The translations under genes and the position numbers were made by a program. From Themeda triandra (Eukaryota; Streptophyta; Magnoliopsida; Poales; Poaceae): a stretch of DNA of 64,000 bases. The stretch's first letter is position 1; each line of letters starts with the position of its first letter. Location: positions 1,265,054 to 1,329,053 of the forward strand of contig JAENPR010000112.1 in NCBI GenBank assembly GCA_018135685.1. Reading direction: 5' to 3'. Shown here in pieces: positions 22,986 to 34,659 of the stretch. Under the pieces are notes generated by a model, which was not told where the DNA came from, did no database searches, and worked only from the letters and a program-made list of their open reading frames with translations.

Positions 22986-23040
22986 CAAGAAGAGACCACG
23001 CCATCCAATGAAGTGATCAAGCTAAGCTGAAGAATGTAGT

Positions 23041-23560
23041 GTGGCCATCCTCAACCAACTACCAGAAAAGAAGAAAGATCCAGGATGCCCCACTATCGAC
23101 TGCACAATTGGAGATCAATATTTCAATAATGCACTCTGTGATCTTGGAGCAAGTGTCAGTGTGATGCCCGCAGTAGTCTACTACAAGCTCAACCACACTG
23201 CACTTGAGCCAACATCAATGTGTCTACAACTAGCCGACCAATCGTACGCTATCCGTTGGGCATTGCTGAAAACATTCCGGTCAAGATAAGAGAGTTCTTC
23301 GTGCTGTAGACTTTGTAGTCTTGGATATGCATCCAGACTCAAAGGTGTCACTCATACTTGGAAGACCCTTCTTGAGCACCACCAATGCACACATTGATGT
23401 CGGAAAAGGAGAAATCAAGTTCACTATAAATGGGCAAGAAGAGCAATTTGCATTCAAGTCAAAACAAGAGCTCAATAAATCCGCAAAGATGGCAGAAGAA
23501 GATCAGACAGTACAACCACCGAGAGACAGAGGATGCATCTCTCGGGAACATCGCGGAATA
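23041..23560 (+). pseudogene. Retroviral-type aspartic protease remnant, element E
   Basis: Frame 23041-23289 carries CTIGDQYFNNALCDLGASVS. The active-site motif, normally D-[ST]-G-[AS], is DLGA here, the usual Athila variant. Frame 23321-23560 carries the C-terminal block LILGRPFLSTTNAHIDVGKG. A frameshift lies between them near 23285. In intact elements it cleaves the Gag-Pol precursor. After it no reverse transcriptase begins; sequence becomes AT-rich and non-coding. Confidence 0.75.
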
Positions 23561-23689
23561 AATATTTTGGAAGGTCCAATTCGGAGGACTTTTAAAAAAA
23601 AATCCGAATCCTCGCCGGAAGGTAACTCGGTATTTATCCGCATTTTAAATTTCATCTCTTATAATTTTCTTAGACATATTTATTCCTAG

Positions 23690-24109
23690 CATTGCATTAT
23701 AAAATTCTACACCCCATATAAATAATTTTACGGTGTGTGACAACCCGTCGAAAATATTTTATCGTGGTGGCACAAAAAAAAATTTATTATTTCATGCATT
23801 TAAATTAGTTTACCTTCATTTAAATTTCTGCATTGTTTATAATTTTTATCATGGCATTTAGAGCTTGGTGGGTCCCTCACCATGGGTCCCACATGTCATA
23901 GACTACACCTCATATACATCAAATCACATAATTTCATCCACTTCCACTCACCTCCACTATCCTCTCTTTTCCACCGCCAAATCCACTCAACCGACCAAAA
24001 TTTCTGGATGGAGGAAAGATCACGCAATAGCACATGAAATGGCAGCCACGTTAGCCACCACGGGTGGGCGGGGCCCCACCATTGGGCGGCCGACTCTCCC
24101 CCTCCTCCT
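23690..24109 (+). other. Non-coding segment upstream of internal promoter, element E
   Basis: AT-rich bases at 23690-23860 are followed by a GC-rich proximal segment (GTGGGCGGGGCCCCACC at about 24063) just before the TATA box. No reading frame is supported. This is where pol would stand in a full-length Athila element. Confidence 0.5.
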
Positions 24110-24119
24110 CTATAAATAG
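24110..24119 (+). promoter_or_regulatory. Internal TATA box of element E
   Basis: CTATAAATAG in a C-rich context. About 30 bases downstream lie CCATGGCTTCCATGC and then a GA-rich leader (24195-24270) leading to the ORF1-like frame. The spacing fits a plant core promoter. The same layout occurs in element B. Confidence 0.6.
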
Positions 24120-24512
24120 CCCTCCTCCCATGGCTTCCATGCACCACCCACACTCCAGAATTTTAGTCAAACCTTCTGCTCTCGACTTCGTGTTTCCTGG
24201 AGAGAGTTAGAGAGAAGAGGAGAAGAGTAGGAAGAGAGAAGAAGTGAGAGAGTGAGCAAGAGTTTAGTAGCAAGTGAAGGGAAGGGATAGTGCTGAGTAG
24301 ATCATCACAAAATTAGTGGAGATGCTGCCCAAATAGGTTAAAGAAAATTTAAAATCAAGGGGAGGCTCTGTCAAAATCAAGACCTCGAAGTTTAGAACTT
24401 TTGTCATGAAGAACGATTAACCCCTAGGCCGCGACTACGGACGGCTAACCACTAACCTTGTGCTAATCCTTCTCTCCACTAGTGTTTGTTTTTGTTTTGA
24501 GAAACTTGCGGG

Positions 24513-25829
24513 ATGAAGGGCGTTTTCCGGGGGATCTCGGGAACCATCGGGAACATCGGGACAAGAAGTGCATCCCACTTGAACTCGGTGGCTGGTTCCG
24601 ACATGAGTGTCGACCCACCACCGAAGCACCGGCAGCCCCTGTAGCAGCACCCGCACCAAAGCATCTCGGAGAGTCCTCATGAGAACATCCGACCTCGCCC
24701 GAGGACAGCCCGGGAGAAGGAGATATACAAGAAGCTCAAGAACAAGCGTTTCATCCACACGCCGTCCTCGATCCGACACTTTTGCTAGAGATGTATGGCT
24801 CATGAATTCGACACAATTTTTCCACTAGTTGGTTGGACTTCCTTTGCAAACCCTCGAGAAAGGGATTAGGCTCTTAACCATAGAATTCCTTAGCACTCTT
24901 CGATACACGGACAATGGAGTTTATTTTAGAATGTTTGCTCTCGGAATATTCTGTCTCTTGGAGATACCTTAGTGACCTCCTAGGTTTCCCTCAAGATGCT
25001 CTCATAGACTTAAATGCAGCACTAGGTGATTTTGATGCACATAGGTTTTGGAGCGGCATTTCTAGAGCACCTTACCACATAGCGCACCGCACCATGAGAC
25101 ATAGAGCATCCTACGCTTAGATTTTTGCATCGTTGGATAGGAGCCACCTTTTTCCCACGATATGATGAAAGCAAGATCAGAATAGCCGACTTGCAGTTGC
25201 TGTACGCGGCTGTCAAGAAATAGAAAGTGTCTCCTGTCCATCTCCTAGTGAACCATTGGATGAGTGTCCCCGGTTACAAAGTAGGAAGTGTGGCCATTTG
25301 CTCGCTTATCACTCGCATTGCCACAAGCTTGAAGTTATTAGAGGGAGCTACTTTTGAGTACATTGAACATCACAAAGAATTTTATGACCTCTATACTTTT
25401 GGCCAAGGTCACTTACTGAAAAAAGTGAATGATGTTTATTATACAAAATATGGTGAAGCTGCGATCCGGTTACCTAACCCGGAACTGGCTTTGTATCATG
25501 TGAAAAACTATCATGTTGAGTTGCAGGCAGAACCAGTGAATGAGAGAGCACCTCGAAGAGTTCGCTCGGAGAGGGTGACAGGAAATCGTGAACCTGTTTG
25601 GCGTGGTGCCAAAACCGCCCAAGAAGAACCAGCACATGCCAGTTTCAATGAGTGGAATGTACCTCAGCACCACTCACTAAACTCATGGGTGTACCCACCA
25701 CAAAGCCAACCACATCAACCATTCTGTGGTTTCTACCCACCATACACAGAACCAGGAAGAAGCCGCCTCCATGCTGCATGGCTTGGTGGATCTTTGCACA
25801 TCCACTACCCACCACCGCCGCAAGACTAG
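24513..25829 (+). pseudogene. Athila ORF1-like (env-position) protein, element E
   Basis: A start at 24513 (MKGVFRGISGTIG) opens a frame broken by stops. Blocks in order are YKKLKNKRFIHTPSSI (about 24729), FDTIFPLVGWTSFANP (24809), MEFILECLLSEYSVSWRYLS (24914), IDLNAALGDFDAHRFWSGIS (25010), and the open frame 25227-25829 with GYKVGSVAICSLITRIA and a proline-rich C-terminus ending HYPPPPQD. The block order matches the plant retrotransposon ORF-1 family. Compared with B, the same domain is present further towards the C-terminus because E is not interrupted. The function of this protein is unknown. Confidence 0.65.
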
Positions 25830-27492
25830 CTTGGGGAGGACCCCCATTATCAAGATAAGTATTTCTTTCCTTTTGTTTTCAGTTTGTTTGTTTGTTCTAT
25901 GCATTGAAAAAAATCAGAAAAACCTAGAAAAACCCAATAAAAATTTGCTTCTGTTTCAAGAGTTTGCTTAGTTTGTTTTCTTTAGAGTTTGCCTTAAGAT
26001 GAAAACCAAATAAAGAGTGTGTAAGTTTGTTTTCAATTTCAGTTTGCTATAAATAAAATTGTGTAGACTTGAGGATTGCATGATGGAAATGATGAATAGT
26101 TGCTCTGTTCTAATTCTTTGCAAGTACCTAGCTTTAAATTTGAGTTCTCCCAAGATTTGATACACTGTTTAACAACTGGATTTACTCTACACCTGAAACC
26201 TGTGGGAGCATATGCCTAAACTAAGTCTAGGTAGTTGACGGGCATGATATGATGATAGTCTGAGCTGCTGTTCATTGTGTTCCAAAGTGCCACTAAATTC
26301 TGGAGATTTGTTTGTGAAAATTGTAAATGTTTCATGATGAGTTCCTTATATAATGAGAGAGTTAAAATTCCTACCATAGCCAAACTTGATCATTAGAATA
26401 GGAAGCCTCCTCATTTGTTAGGGCTCGTCTTTGTCATTTGTGTTGTACCCTTATGAACTCATCATCTGACTAAATCTTGGTTACACACTCACATTCACCC
26501 ATACTACTTCTACCACAGGGGATACGCACCACATAAAGCCTATCATCATTCATTGAAATTGTTCTACTCTTACTGCCCGAGTGAACACCCAAAAATATTT
26601 CCCTGTTCATTTTGCTAGCCATTTATCCAAAATCAATGCTCCAAGTGTTCCATTTGTTCCCGATGTGAAGTTGTCAAGATTGAGAAGTGTTCCATTCAAG
26701 AAGTATTTCATTCCTTTTTTGGGCTGCAAGAATTGTAAAAAAAAAAGAAAAAAAAAGAGAAAAATTTATGAGCCGGTCTTTGTCAAGTTTTCCAAGTTCA
26801 ATTTCAAAGAAGATTCGGTGTTGAAGAAGTTCCAAGTTTCATCCAAATAAAGGAGCATTGATAATTCCTTTGTGCACCCCCTTCTCCTCCCACAAATATT
26901 TCTCTCTATTTTACATCATCCACATATAAAACCACACATGCACACACGATTGGTTGTATGTTGAGTTCCTTCGGATCCATGGTTCGATCATGCTAATGCA
27001 TTAGTTCTCCACACCTATGAGCTCCACATAAGCCTTTATTAGAGTAGGGTGAGAAAGAGAAAGAGTGAAGGCTCATCTATAAATGCCTTGAACCACAAAT
27101 ACCACATATTACGAGAGTAAGAGAAGGCATGCCTCCTTTCAATGCCTTAGAGAGGATCCAAAAATACCACATATTGAGAGACTTGAAAGGGTTGTATTAA
27201 GGAACTCTGAGTTTTATTGAAAATCTTGTAAAAACTCCAGAACAGAGGTGGAACAACGAGCATGAGACAACGGTGCTTGACTTAATTGTTTTGTCTTTCA
27301 ACTACTCAAGACCAAGTGCGGGTAAAAGCCCCATGGTTGAAAGAAACATGAGTAAGTTTGGGAGTTATGATAGTTCACTCTAGTGCAGGGATGAATTCTT
27401 GTTTAGAGCATGTGTGTCTATAAAGCGTGAAAGCATTGCGGCAACTCCTGATCCATCATACATGTTTGTTTGCTCGGGGACGAGCAAAGGGT
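25830..27492 (+). other. Non-coding 3' internal region of element E
   Basis: A purine-rich CTAGCTTGGGGAGGAC block directly follows ORF1 and resembles the terminal polypurine tract. Then 1.6 kb of AT-rich sequence without credible genes; the 89-codon frame at 26581-26850 encodes a lysine-rich stretch from an A-rich run (26735-26762) and is not trusted. Short repeats around AATGCC / ACCACATATT occur at 27070-27180. Confidence 0.6.
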
Positions 27493-27506
27493 AAGCTTGG
27501 GGGAGT
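27493..27506 (+). promoter_or_regulatory. Polypurine tract of element E
   Basis: AAGCTTGGGGGAGT lies one base before the TG of the 3' LTR. It is the priming site for plus-strand DNA synthesis in LTR elements; the AAGCTTGGGGGAG form is characteristic of Athila-type elements. Confidence 0.75.
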
Positions 27507-27507
27507 T

Positions 27508-28978
27508 TGTTGACGGTTGTTAATGATCAATTTTATATGTCAACCCGAGAGAGAGAAAAGAGGGTATAATCTGTTCACCACCATAGACTTAGGGTTTAAG
27601 CCGACAAATTCCACAAGTTTTGGTGAATATGTGTTTTCGCGGGGATTATCGAAAAACATCCAAGGAGGCCCACATGTCATGATTACATAGAGAGAAAGGC
27701 CGAATGGGTAAAATTGTATATTCTAGAAGACTCCGAGAAGGCAAACCCTGGACAGAGACCCACCTGGCATAGGGGTGGGTCAGCCGACTCCGGTGGGTCG
27801 TGACTGCCCACCTCCACCAATCGGGTGGAGGCTCGCGATCCTTGCCTCCGCGACCATGAGAGCAATAATTATCGTCCATTTAGGTCGGTTTGATCCGATG
27901 GCTGTGGTGCATCCTAGGGGGCTATATATTGAGCCCCACGACCACTATTTGGAAACCTAATTCATTCTAGAATTCATTATTCGAGGTAGCCATCGGCAAA
28001 GCCGGGGGTTTAGAGAGAGATCTCCACCGAAGAATTAGAATAGCTACTCTAGATCTTCAAGTTCTACATAGGTTTAGACTAGATAGAGGAAGAATCGGGG
28101 CGCTTTGTGCTCGGAATTCCGGATCTTCATCATCAAGAATTGGTATTATCTTGTATCTATTCTTGTGACTTTATTCTAATATTATTATGTTTCTATTTAT
28201 TATGTTCCTAGTTTATTCTAGTTCTATATTTGATATGGTTATGATTGATAATAAGTTTATGTATATGTTTGCAAAGCGCTTAGCTCTCTTCGAGCGGGAG
28301 GGTTAGGTGGTAGATTTCATGTAAGCATGGTGCTTAGATGCCGTTTACTGCAAATGCACCCTATTGGCCGGGTAGTGTGGTAGATCGCGGAAGTGGTTCC
28401 GTTGAGTCCTTTGTATTCCATCCCCGTTGGTAGGTCTAACGGAACCAAAGTTGCGTAGTAAGTCCTGCTATGTCTTGGCTTGTTATAGCAATGATCCTTA
28501 TACATAGATGAAGAGTCTTTGTGCTGTATATGATAGTGTAGAGTTGGAGTAGATGAATGACTTAGTAGATTAGAACCTACATAGGATTTCTATTTCTTGT
28601 GCTAATGGGATGTCAACCTACCTTTTGTGAGTAGTCTATATCTAATCTACGTGTGATTTATACCCTGAGCTTATTACTTTATATTCCCTTATTTATCATG
28701 GTTTACCCCTACGCAAAGTATGTGACAGTGCAATCAATCACTCATAAGTAGTCGTGTTTAGCAAGTTTATCTCATTGTTTAAGTCCTTAGTTCTTTCCTT
28801 TGAGCTAAATATAAATAACGATACCTAGAATACTTCTGGTAAAATGCTACGATGGTGTATTATCGTTGGCTTGAGGATCCCATATTTTCTTGACTAGAGG
28901 AGCAGTTTCTATACCAACACTTACAGCGCCATGCTAGGGATGACAACTTAAGCGTAAGTGGTGTTAGAGGTGTCAACA
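27508..28978 (+). repeat. 3' LTR of element E
   Basis: A 1471-bp partner of the 5' LTR with the same ends. It is followed directly by the duplication CTCGA and by the resumed D sequence. Confidence 0.92.
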
Positions 28979-31200
28979 CTCGACGGCGTCGCTCCGATCA
29001 CCTTTGGCTCTTTCGGCTCTGTGGCTGCGGAGGCTACGCCGGTTGTCGAGCAAGCACTCGGCATCCAGGCCACAACTCCCAGGAAAAACAAAGCTCCGAC
29101 CTCGCCAGAAGCACTGTAGACCGTTGGTTCGACCCACCGATCCAGCTATCAAAGGCGTCGGGTCGTGCAACTCGAGATCGATCGAGATGATCGATCGCCA
29201 TGGAGAAGGATTGGCGGAAACCCTCGCCCTCGTGGAATCCGGCGTTCAAACAACTCACGGACCTCCGGGTCGATGATGGTTTCACCCCCGTACAGTGACG
29301 GAGGCGCGCAGCACGCAAGGGCCCGGTCGGATTCAGATCTAGCCCGGTCGGATCGCGAAGCCCTCGCATCCCCCGCCCGCCCTGCCGGATGCCTGACAAT
29401 GGCGGCCCTTTTGCGTTGGGCTCAAGAGCCCGCCGCATCCTCGAGGAGCTCTTCCCTCGTTGATCCTGCAGCGGCCGTGTACAACGACAACCAATCTCGC
29501 CCCACTTACGTCAACATGATCACGCCGGGGGATGTGCCGGCCGCCGCGGTGCAGCCGTCCGGCATGGATGAGTCTGGCGTTCACCAGCTCCCTTCCGCCG
29601 TTCGAGGCAACACTCGCGGGATCTCTGGGCAACTCCTCGCGCAATCGGCTACACGCGTTCCGCTCCGAGAAGACGCCGAGCTCCATGACAACACAAGTCT
29701 CGCCAATGGCGATGGAGGTCGACGGATCGCCGATAACAACACTCTAGATGAAGAAATCCTCCGGTCGGCCCTTGCGCCAAACGAAGAAGATGACCACCCG
29801 AGTTCCTCCGGTTTCGGGAACACCGTATTCATGGTCGACGACGAACCCACCGTCGAGAATGAGACTCCTGATCACCATCGCGAGCGTCGCCACGCAACGC
29901 GCACCATGCTGTTCGGCGTGATCGAGAACAAGACGAGCATGACAGCCGATCAAGATCGCCACGTCAACCGCAACTTGGCCGGCAGTTCGATCTGGTCGGA
30001 CGCCGGGTTCACAAAACCCCGACAGCCAACATCGCGGTGGCCAAGAGCAAGTTGGAGGCATTACCTCACACCCCCGCGGTCCAGGAAATCATCGACCACG
30101 ATGGCAGTAGAAGGACGGGTGAATCACATGCGGGCCGAGTACCTCCGAAGTTCCGGCGGCGTCCGCTCCGCGATCGCCCGTCCGGAACTCGGGGAAGGAT
30201 CCGCGAATCACGACCCAAGCAGCAGACCAGCCCCCGTTCTTGGATCGCTCCACGGACTCCGGCTCCGACTCGTCCGGCCGCGACGTACACTCCATAAGCC
30301 CCGCGACCGCCGCCCGGCGGTCGCCCCGGGCCCGGCGTCGCCGCGACGACCCTCCGCGTCGCCCTCGGGAAGCTGGCCGGCCGCCGAAGCCTTCCGTGAT
30401 GGCCGACGCCGACCAGCAACGGCACAGGAATCGCTACGACCGCGATGACCGGCGCTATGATGGGGGCCGTTTCGAGATCCTCGGCCCTTGAAGCCATACT
30501 CCGCCCGACTCGGGGAGGTGCACTAGCCAGGAACTTCAAGGCCCGAGGAGTGCAGCCCATCTACGGCAGCGCAAAAATCTGACCAGTGGCTTTTTTCTAT
30601 ATGAAACAGCAATCCGAGCAGCGGCGGCCAAGCGTGATGGCAAATTACTGCCAGTTGTCTTGGGCCCTTCTCCAACCAAGCTTGGCTCATGTGCCGGCGT
30701 GAGGGCTCAATTCACAGCTGGCCTCAGCTCCGCCGGGTGCTGTCCGAGCACTTCAAGGCCCACGTGTCATCAGCCGGGCTCCAAGTACGCCTCGCTCGGA
30801 TCCACGACTACCCCAACGAGCCTCTACACGAGTACATATACCTTCCAACGACATGTGGACGACGGTAACGGACATCACGCAGCAAGAAGCTGTTGAGCTC
30901 TTCATCAAAGGCCTCACCCAACCCCGCAATGAGAAGCGCAAGATCGAACTCCTCCGGACTGACCCGAAAACAATGGGCGAAGCCCTCAAGATCGCCGGCG
31001 AATGGGCGTGTCGACGACGCCCTGCGATCCCCAGCCAAGTAGGGGATGTGTGCTTGATCCATGGCGAGCCAGATGGAAATCTTCATCAACATCTTCCTTG
31101 GCGATTCGACATCTCGCGGCAGCGCCCTTCTCGGCAGGACGATCTTGATCGACCTCGCCAGTGGCGGCGTCCTTCATCAACTCCGGCGATTTGACTCCTA
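28979..31200 (+). pseudogene. gag: Tat-like element D, gag region resumed
   Basis: GC-rich sequence continuous with 19858 once E is removed. A 427-codon frame at 29165-30448 has no family match I recognise, and neighbouring frames are equally open because of the GC content. From about 30240 an Arg/Asp-rich stretch (RHRNRYDRDDRRYDGGRF) appears. At about 30850-31010 a gag-like block MWTTVTDITQQEAVELFIKG and LKIAGEWA is clear and matches the C-terminal part of Tat-type gags. Frames shift several times. No protease, reverse transcriptase or integrase follows, and no 3' LTR of D is in the window. Confidence 0.45.
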
Positions 31201-32330
31201 GCGTCAAGCGCTACGACGGCCGAAGGCCTCAAGAGCCTGCGTCGCTCCATGTACCTTGGAGCATCGTAGCGGCAGGTGGCCTTTCCCCAGATGCCCTTGG
31301 CGTTGGCGGCGCCTCGTCGCACTGCAACGCGATCACACGAGACTTCCCAGTCCGTGTCTTATGCGGCAAAGCCAAAGCAAGTACGTACAAGGTTTGCATC
31401 TACCACGGGACGATTCAATCTGGCCTCGTGGACGACTGCTCCGGCCAACAAATCGAGAAGGCCTGCGATCCAATCTACAGGACCGTACGTGGTCAGGTTC
31501 GTGGCTTGCAGGCAAGCACATACGTGCGTCAAGAAAGGCACCAGGCAGAGCAAGCTAAGTCGATTACTGTATTCACTTGAATATTTTTTGAAACATGTAT
31601 TCACTTGAATATTGAATCTATGGAATACACATATACTGGTATTCGTATCTATCTACGTACGCATGATTATTGTGTTAGGGATTCGGCGGCATCAGTCAAG
31701 GACGCCTTGGCTCTAGCCACCATCGACAGCGGCGCGCCTAGGCACCGGCATAACGACGACCGCCAGAACCATGGAGGTGATATAACTTGCTTCTGCATCG
31801 GCATCTTCCACCACCACACCAACAAGATCGATCTCAGGGGCCGACCCGGGGTCGTCTGCTCCAGCAACTCGTCGGCCGCTTCCTCGCTGCCGGGAGAGGC
31901 ACCTCTACTTTCGATGTCGCCGGTAGCGCCACCCGCCCGCGCAGATTGACTACGCCGACCGGATTCATATCTTGGTTGTCCTCGGTGGCAGCGTACAAAG
32001 AGGCAGCCCCGGTCCCGCTGATCAGATCGGATCTCATCGACATGAGGGGACCTGAAATTTTTCGTGATTGGGCTACGACTCACACCAGGAACCAAGAGAC
32101 GCACGTACCAAGCCTACACGCGCCGGCAAGCAAGCAAACCAAGTTACATTGATCTACATCACCATGATGTGAAAGATGACGCTAATGTCAAGGCTCTAGC
32201 CAATTACCGTCCATATGCATGTGGATCCATGGAGATATATGCAGGCATATACGCATACGTATAGGATCTCCAATCGGCGACATCTTGCCTGGCATCGGAA
32301 AAACTAAGTCGTTCTTCTAGTTTTTATCAA
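31201..32330. other. Unassigned GC-rich to AT-rich transition
   Basis: Overlapping ORFs on both strands (31161-31608, 31605-31949, 31667-32152) are products of GC-rich composition and none resembles a known family. The stretch may be further decayed D sequence or the flank of copia element F. No element ends were found. Confidence 0.35.
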
Positions 32331-32339
32331 AGCTTGTAA

Positions 32340-33000
32340 TCATGCACGCAGTTGGTGCTGAGCGATGAGAGAGAGCCTATGCCAGCGCTTGAAGGAGTTT
32401 GAAACATTAAGTTCAAAGACTGGAGAGGCTTGTAGATGAGTTCGCGCTCGGATCGGTGGTGTGGCGGCGGACCTCTGCGCATTAGAATACATCGATGATG
32501 CTCGAGTGGTGAAGAAGATGTTCTTTGAGTCTGCCTCAATTATGCGGTCGATCTCATTGGAGACCACCCGTCTAAAGACCCTGACAATTGAAGAACTTGG
32601 CAGGAGGCTCAAGATGTGAAGCAGTTGGCGATCGATTTGGTAAAATTGATAAAAACTCAAGAAGTTGATGATGATGTGGGGATGATTGGGAGAGGCTAGA
32701 GTAGATGTGTGTCTTATATGCACAGTCTTCCCAACTCTCGTCATCTTCTGGTGGCGAAAGAAAGTGGAAACGAGGAAAGAGCCGGCGGCGGAGGTGGTGC
32801 ATGGTGACAGTGAAGCAAGAAGGAGCCGCCTGCGGTTCACGTACGAGGGAAGAGCAGGAGTGCAGGAATTGTGGCATATATGGCCCTTTGGAAGGAAAGC
32901 CACCGCGCAAGGACGGGAAGGAGGAAGCCCATGTCGCACAAGCTGATCGGGAGAGTTCATCGTTGCTCCTTGCAATGGTTGATACGGTGCGTGTTGTTGG
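32340..33000 (+). pseudogene. gag: Copia gag, element F
   Basis: A degraded frame with a TIEELGRRLK-like segment near 32580 and a zinc-knuckle remnant ECRNCGIYGPLEGKPPRK in frame 32705-33040. The knuckle has C-X2-C but the H and last C are lost. The following EEAHVAQADRE matches the acidic tail of copia gags. Several frame changes occur. Confidence 0.55.
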
Positions 33001-33085
33001 GGTGCCCTTCCTTGTCAGTCAAGAAGTGGTACACGAATGAGAAGAAGGTGTTTCCGGAGGATCGTGATGAAGCCAAGAATGTCGG

Positions 33086-33620
33086 GTGCTTGACTTTGGA
33101 GCAAGCAATCATATGACCGGGAGGCGTGAAGCTTTGGCGGCTGGACATGACGGTCTCGGGAGCACGGTGCGCTTCGGCGACGGCTCGTTGGTGGACATCA
33201 AGGGCATTGGATCCATGGTGCTTCAAACCAAGGACAACGGGCACAAGGTACTGACCAAAGTTTATTACATCCCCAAATTGAAAAGTAATATCGTGAGTCT
33301 AGGCCAATTGGAAGAAGGAGGTTGTAAAGTTGTGCTAGAAGATGGATGGTGTAAGGTGTATGACGTCGGGCGTTCATTGCTTGCGCGAGCACCTCGAGTC
33401 AAGAACAGACTCTATCTGTTAGAAGTGCATCAGGCTCTCCGTCTGCGATGTCAAAGACAGGCGACCAAGCTTGCTCGGCATGGGCGATATGGTCATCTAA
33501 TTTTGGCGCTCGAGAGCTTGGGATAAAAGGGATGGTAACTGGTGCCCTTGCTGCTGAATCGTGTGGAGCAGTCTGCGATGGCTGTGCTTTGGGCAAGCAT
33601 CAGCGACATACTTTCCCATA
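33086..33620 (+). pseudogene. Copia protease and gag-pre-integrase region, element F
   Basis: The open frame 33086-33526 begins with LDFGASNHMTG, the copia aspartic protease active site. The usual aspartate-threonine-glycine has become DFG. It continues VLTKVYYIPKLKSNIVSLGQ and reaches the pre-integrase zinc region near ARHGRYGHL. Frame changes follow before CDGCALGKHQR at about 33572. Confidence 0.75.
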
Positions 33621-34500
33621 GGTGGCGAACTATCGAGCCAAGAAGGCTCTGGAGCTTGTGCATACAGATTTGTGCGGTCAGATTAGGCCAAAGACATCAG
33701 GAGGGAAGAACTATTTTCTAGTCGTGGATGACTACCGATTCATGTGGTTAGAGCTACGACATCGAAGGATGAAGCATACAAGAGTTTCGAACGTATCAAG
33801 GCATTAGGCGAAAAAGGTGTCGGGTTGAAGGCTTTCGCGAGTGATGGGGAGGTGAGTTCAACTCACTTGAGTTCAAGCGGTGTGTGATGAACAAGGGATC
33901 AAGCACTTCACAACGGCAGCACCGTATACGCCCCAGCAGGGGTTGTTGAGAGAAGAAACCGTACGGTGGTGGAGATGGCTAGATGTTTGCGAAGAGTAAA
34001 GGACTCCTGCTGAATTTTGGGGTGAGGCGGTGTCAGCTGCAGTCTACCCTGCGAACCGTGCTCCCACCAAGAGCTTGCAAGGCAAAACACCATATGAGGC
34101 GTGGCATGAGAAGAAACCAAAGGTGGATCACTTGAGAACTTTTGGGTGCCTAGTACATGTCAAGAAGATTGGTCTGGAATTACCAAACTCTCTGACGGAT
34201 CATCGCCGATGGTGTTTGTGGGCTATGAGAGGCGGCACAAAGGGCTATAGAGTGTATGATCCTATAGCCAAGAAACTCCACATATCTCGAGACGTTATCT
34301 TTGAGGAAGCACGGGCTTGGGATTGGAAGAAAGAAACCGAAGAGCAGATGCGGTGGATTGAGGTTTGGTGTGGAGTTCTTCTCGGTGTCGGACGAGGAAA
34401 CGATGGCGGAAGGTGCAGAAAATGCGGACTGTCAGTGAAGAACAGCGAGGAACATGATCAAGTTGATTGGGGTATCGGCCTTTGGTTTACAAGATGAAGA
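33621..34500 (+). pseudogene. Copia integrase core, element F
   Basis: Frame 33622-33807 has LELVHTDLCGQI (first catalytic Asp) and FLVVDDY. The second Asp region is in broken sequence near 33835. The frame 34030-34497 has SAAVYPANRAPTKSLQGKTP, EAWHEKKPKVDHLRTFGCLV and VIFEEARAWDW, the conserved integrase C-terminal blocks. It would insert element DNA into chromosomes; here it is dead. Confidence 0.75.
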
Positions 34501-34659
34501 GCCGACTACACCACAGCAAGATGGTCATGCTCAAGTAGAATTTGCAACACCACAGACCGGGCAATCACATGATTCAGAAGGAGTTCCATTGAGATAGAGA
34601 ACTCTTGATAACATATTCAATACAACCGAGGAGTTGGGAAATTTCGAATATAGTGGTGT

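Larger units (their letters stand above)
19859..28978 (+). mobile_element. Complete Athila-like retrotransposon E (9.1 kb, lacks pol)
   Basis: Both LTRs are present (19859-21337 and 27508-28978), with TGTTGACGGTTG...GTGTCAACA ends and a perfect 5-bp target duplication CTCGA (19854-19858 and 28979-28983). Internal order: tRNA-Asp primer site, gag, aspartic protease remnant, TATA box and leader, Athila ORF1-like frame, a 1.7 kb non-coding 3' region, and a polypurine tract. Reverse transcriptase, RNase H and integrase are missing, so mobility would have needed a helper. The coding regions are all broken. Confidence 0.92.

Noticed and set aside
26581..26850. 89-codon frame with a lysine-rich run
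   Set aside because: The run is encoded by an A-rich stretch in the non-coding 3' region of element E.
29165..30448. The longest open frame of the window (427 codons) as a host gene
   Set aside because: It lies inside the resumed Tat-like element D, other frames on both strands are open too because of high GC, and no domain was recognised. The clear gag block lies in another frame downstream.
32686..33040. Small cysteine-containing ORF as a secreted peptide gene
   Set aside because: The cysteines belong to the degraded zinc knuckle of copia gag F.
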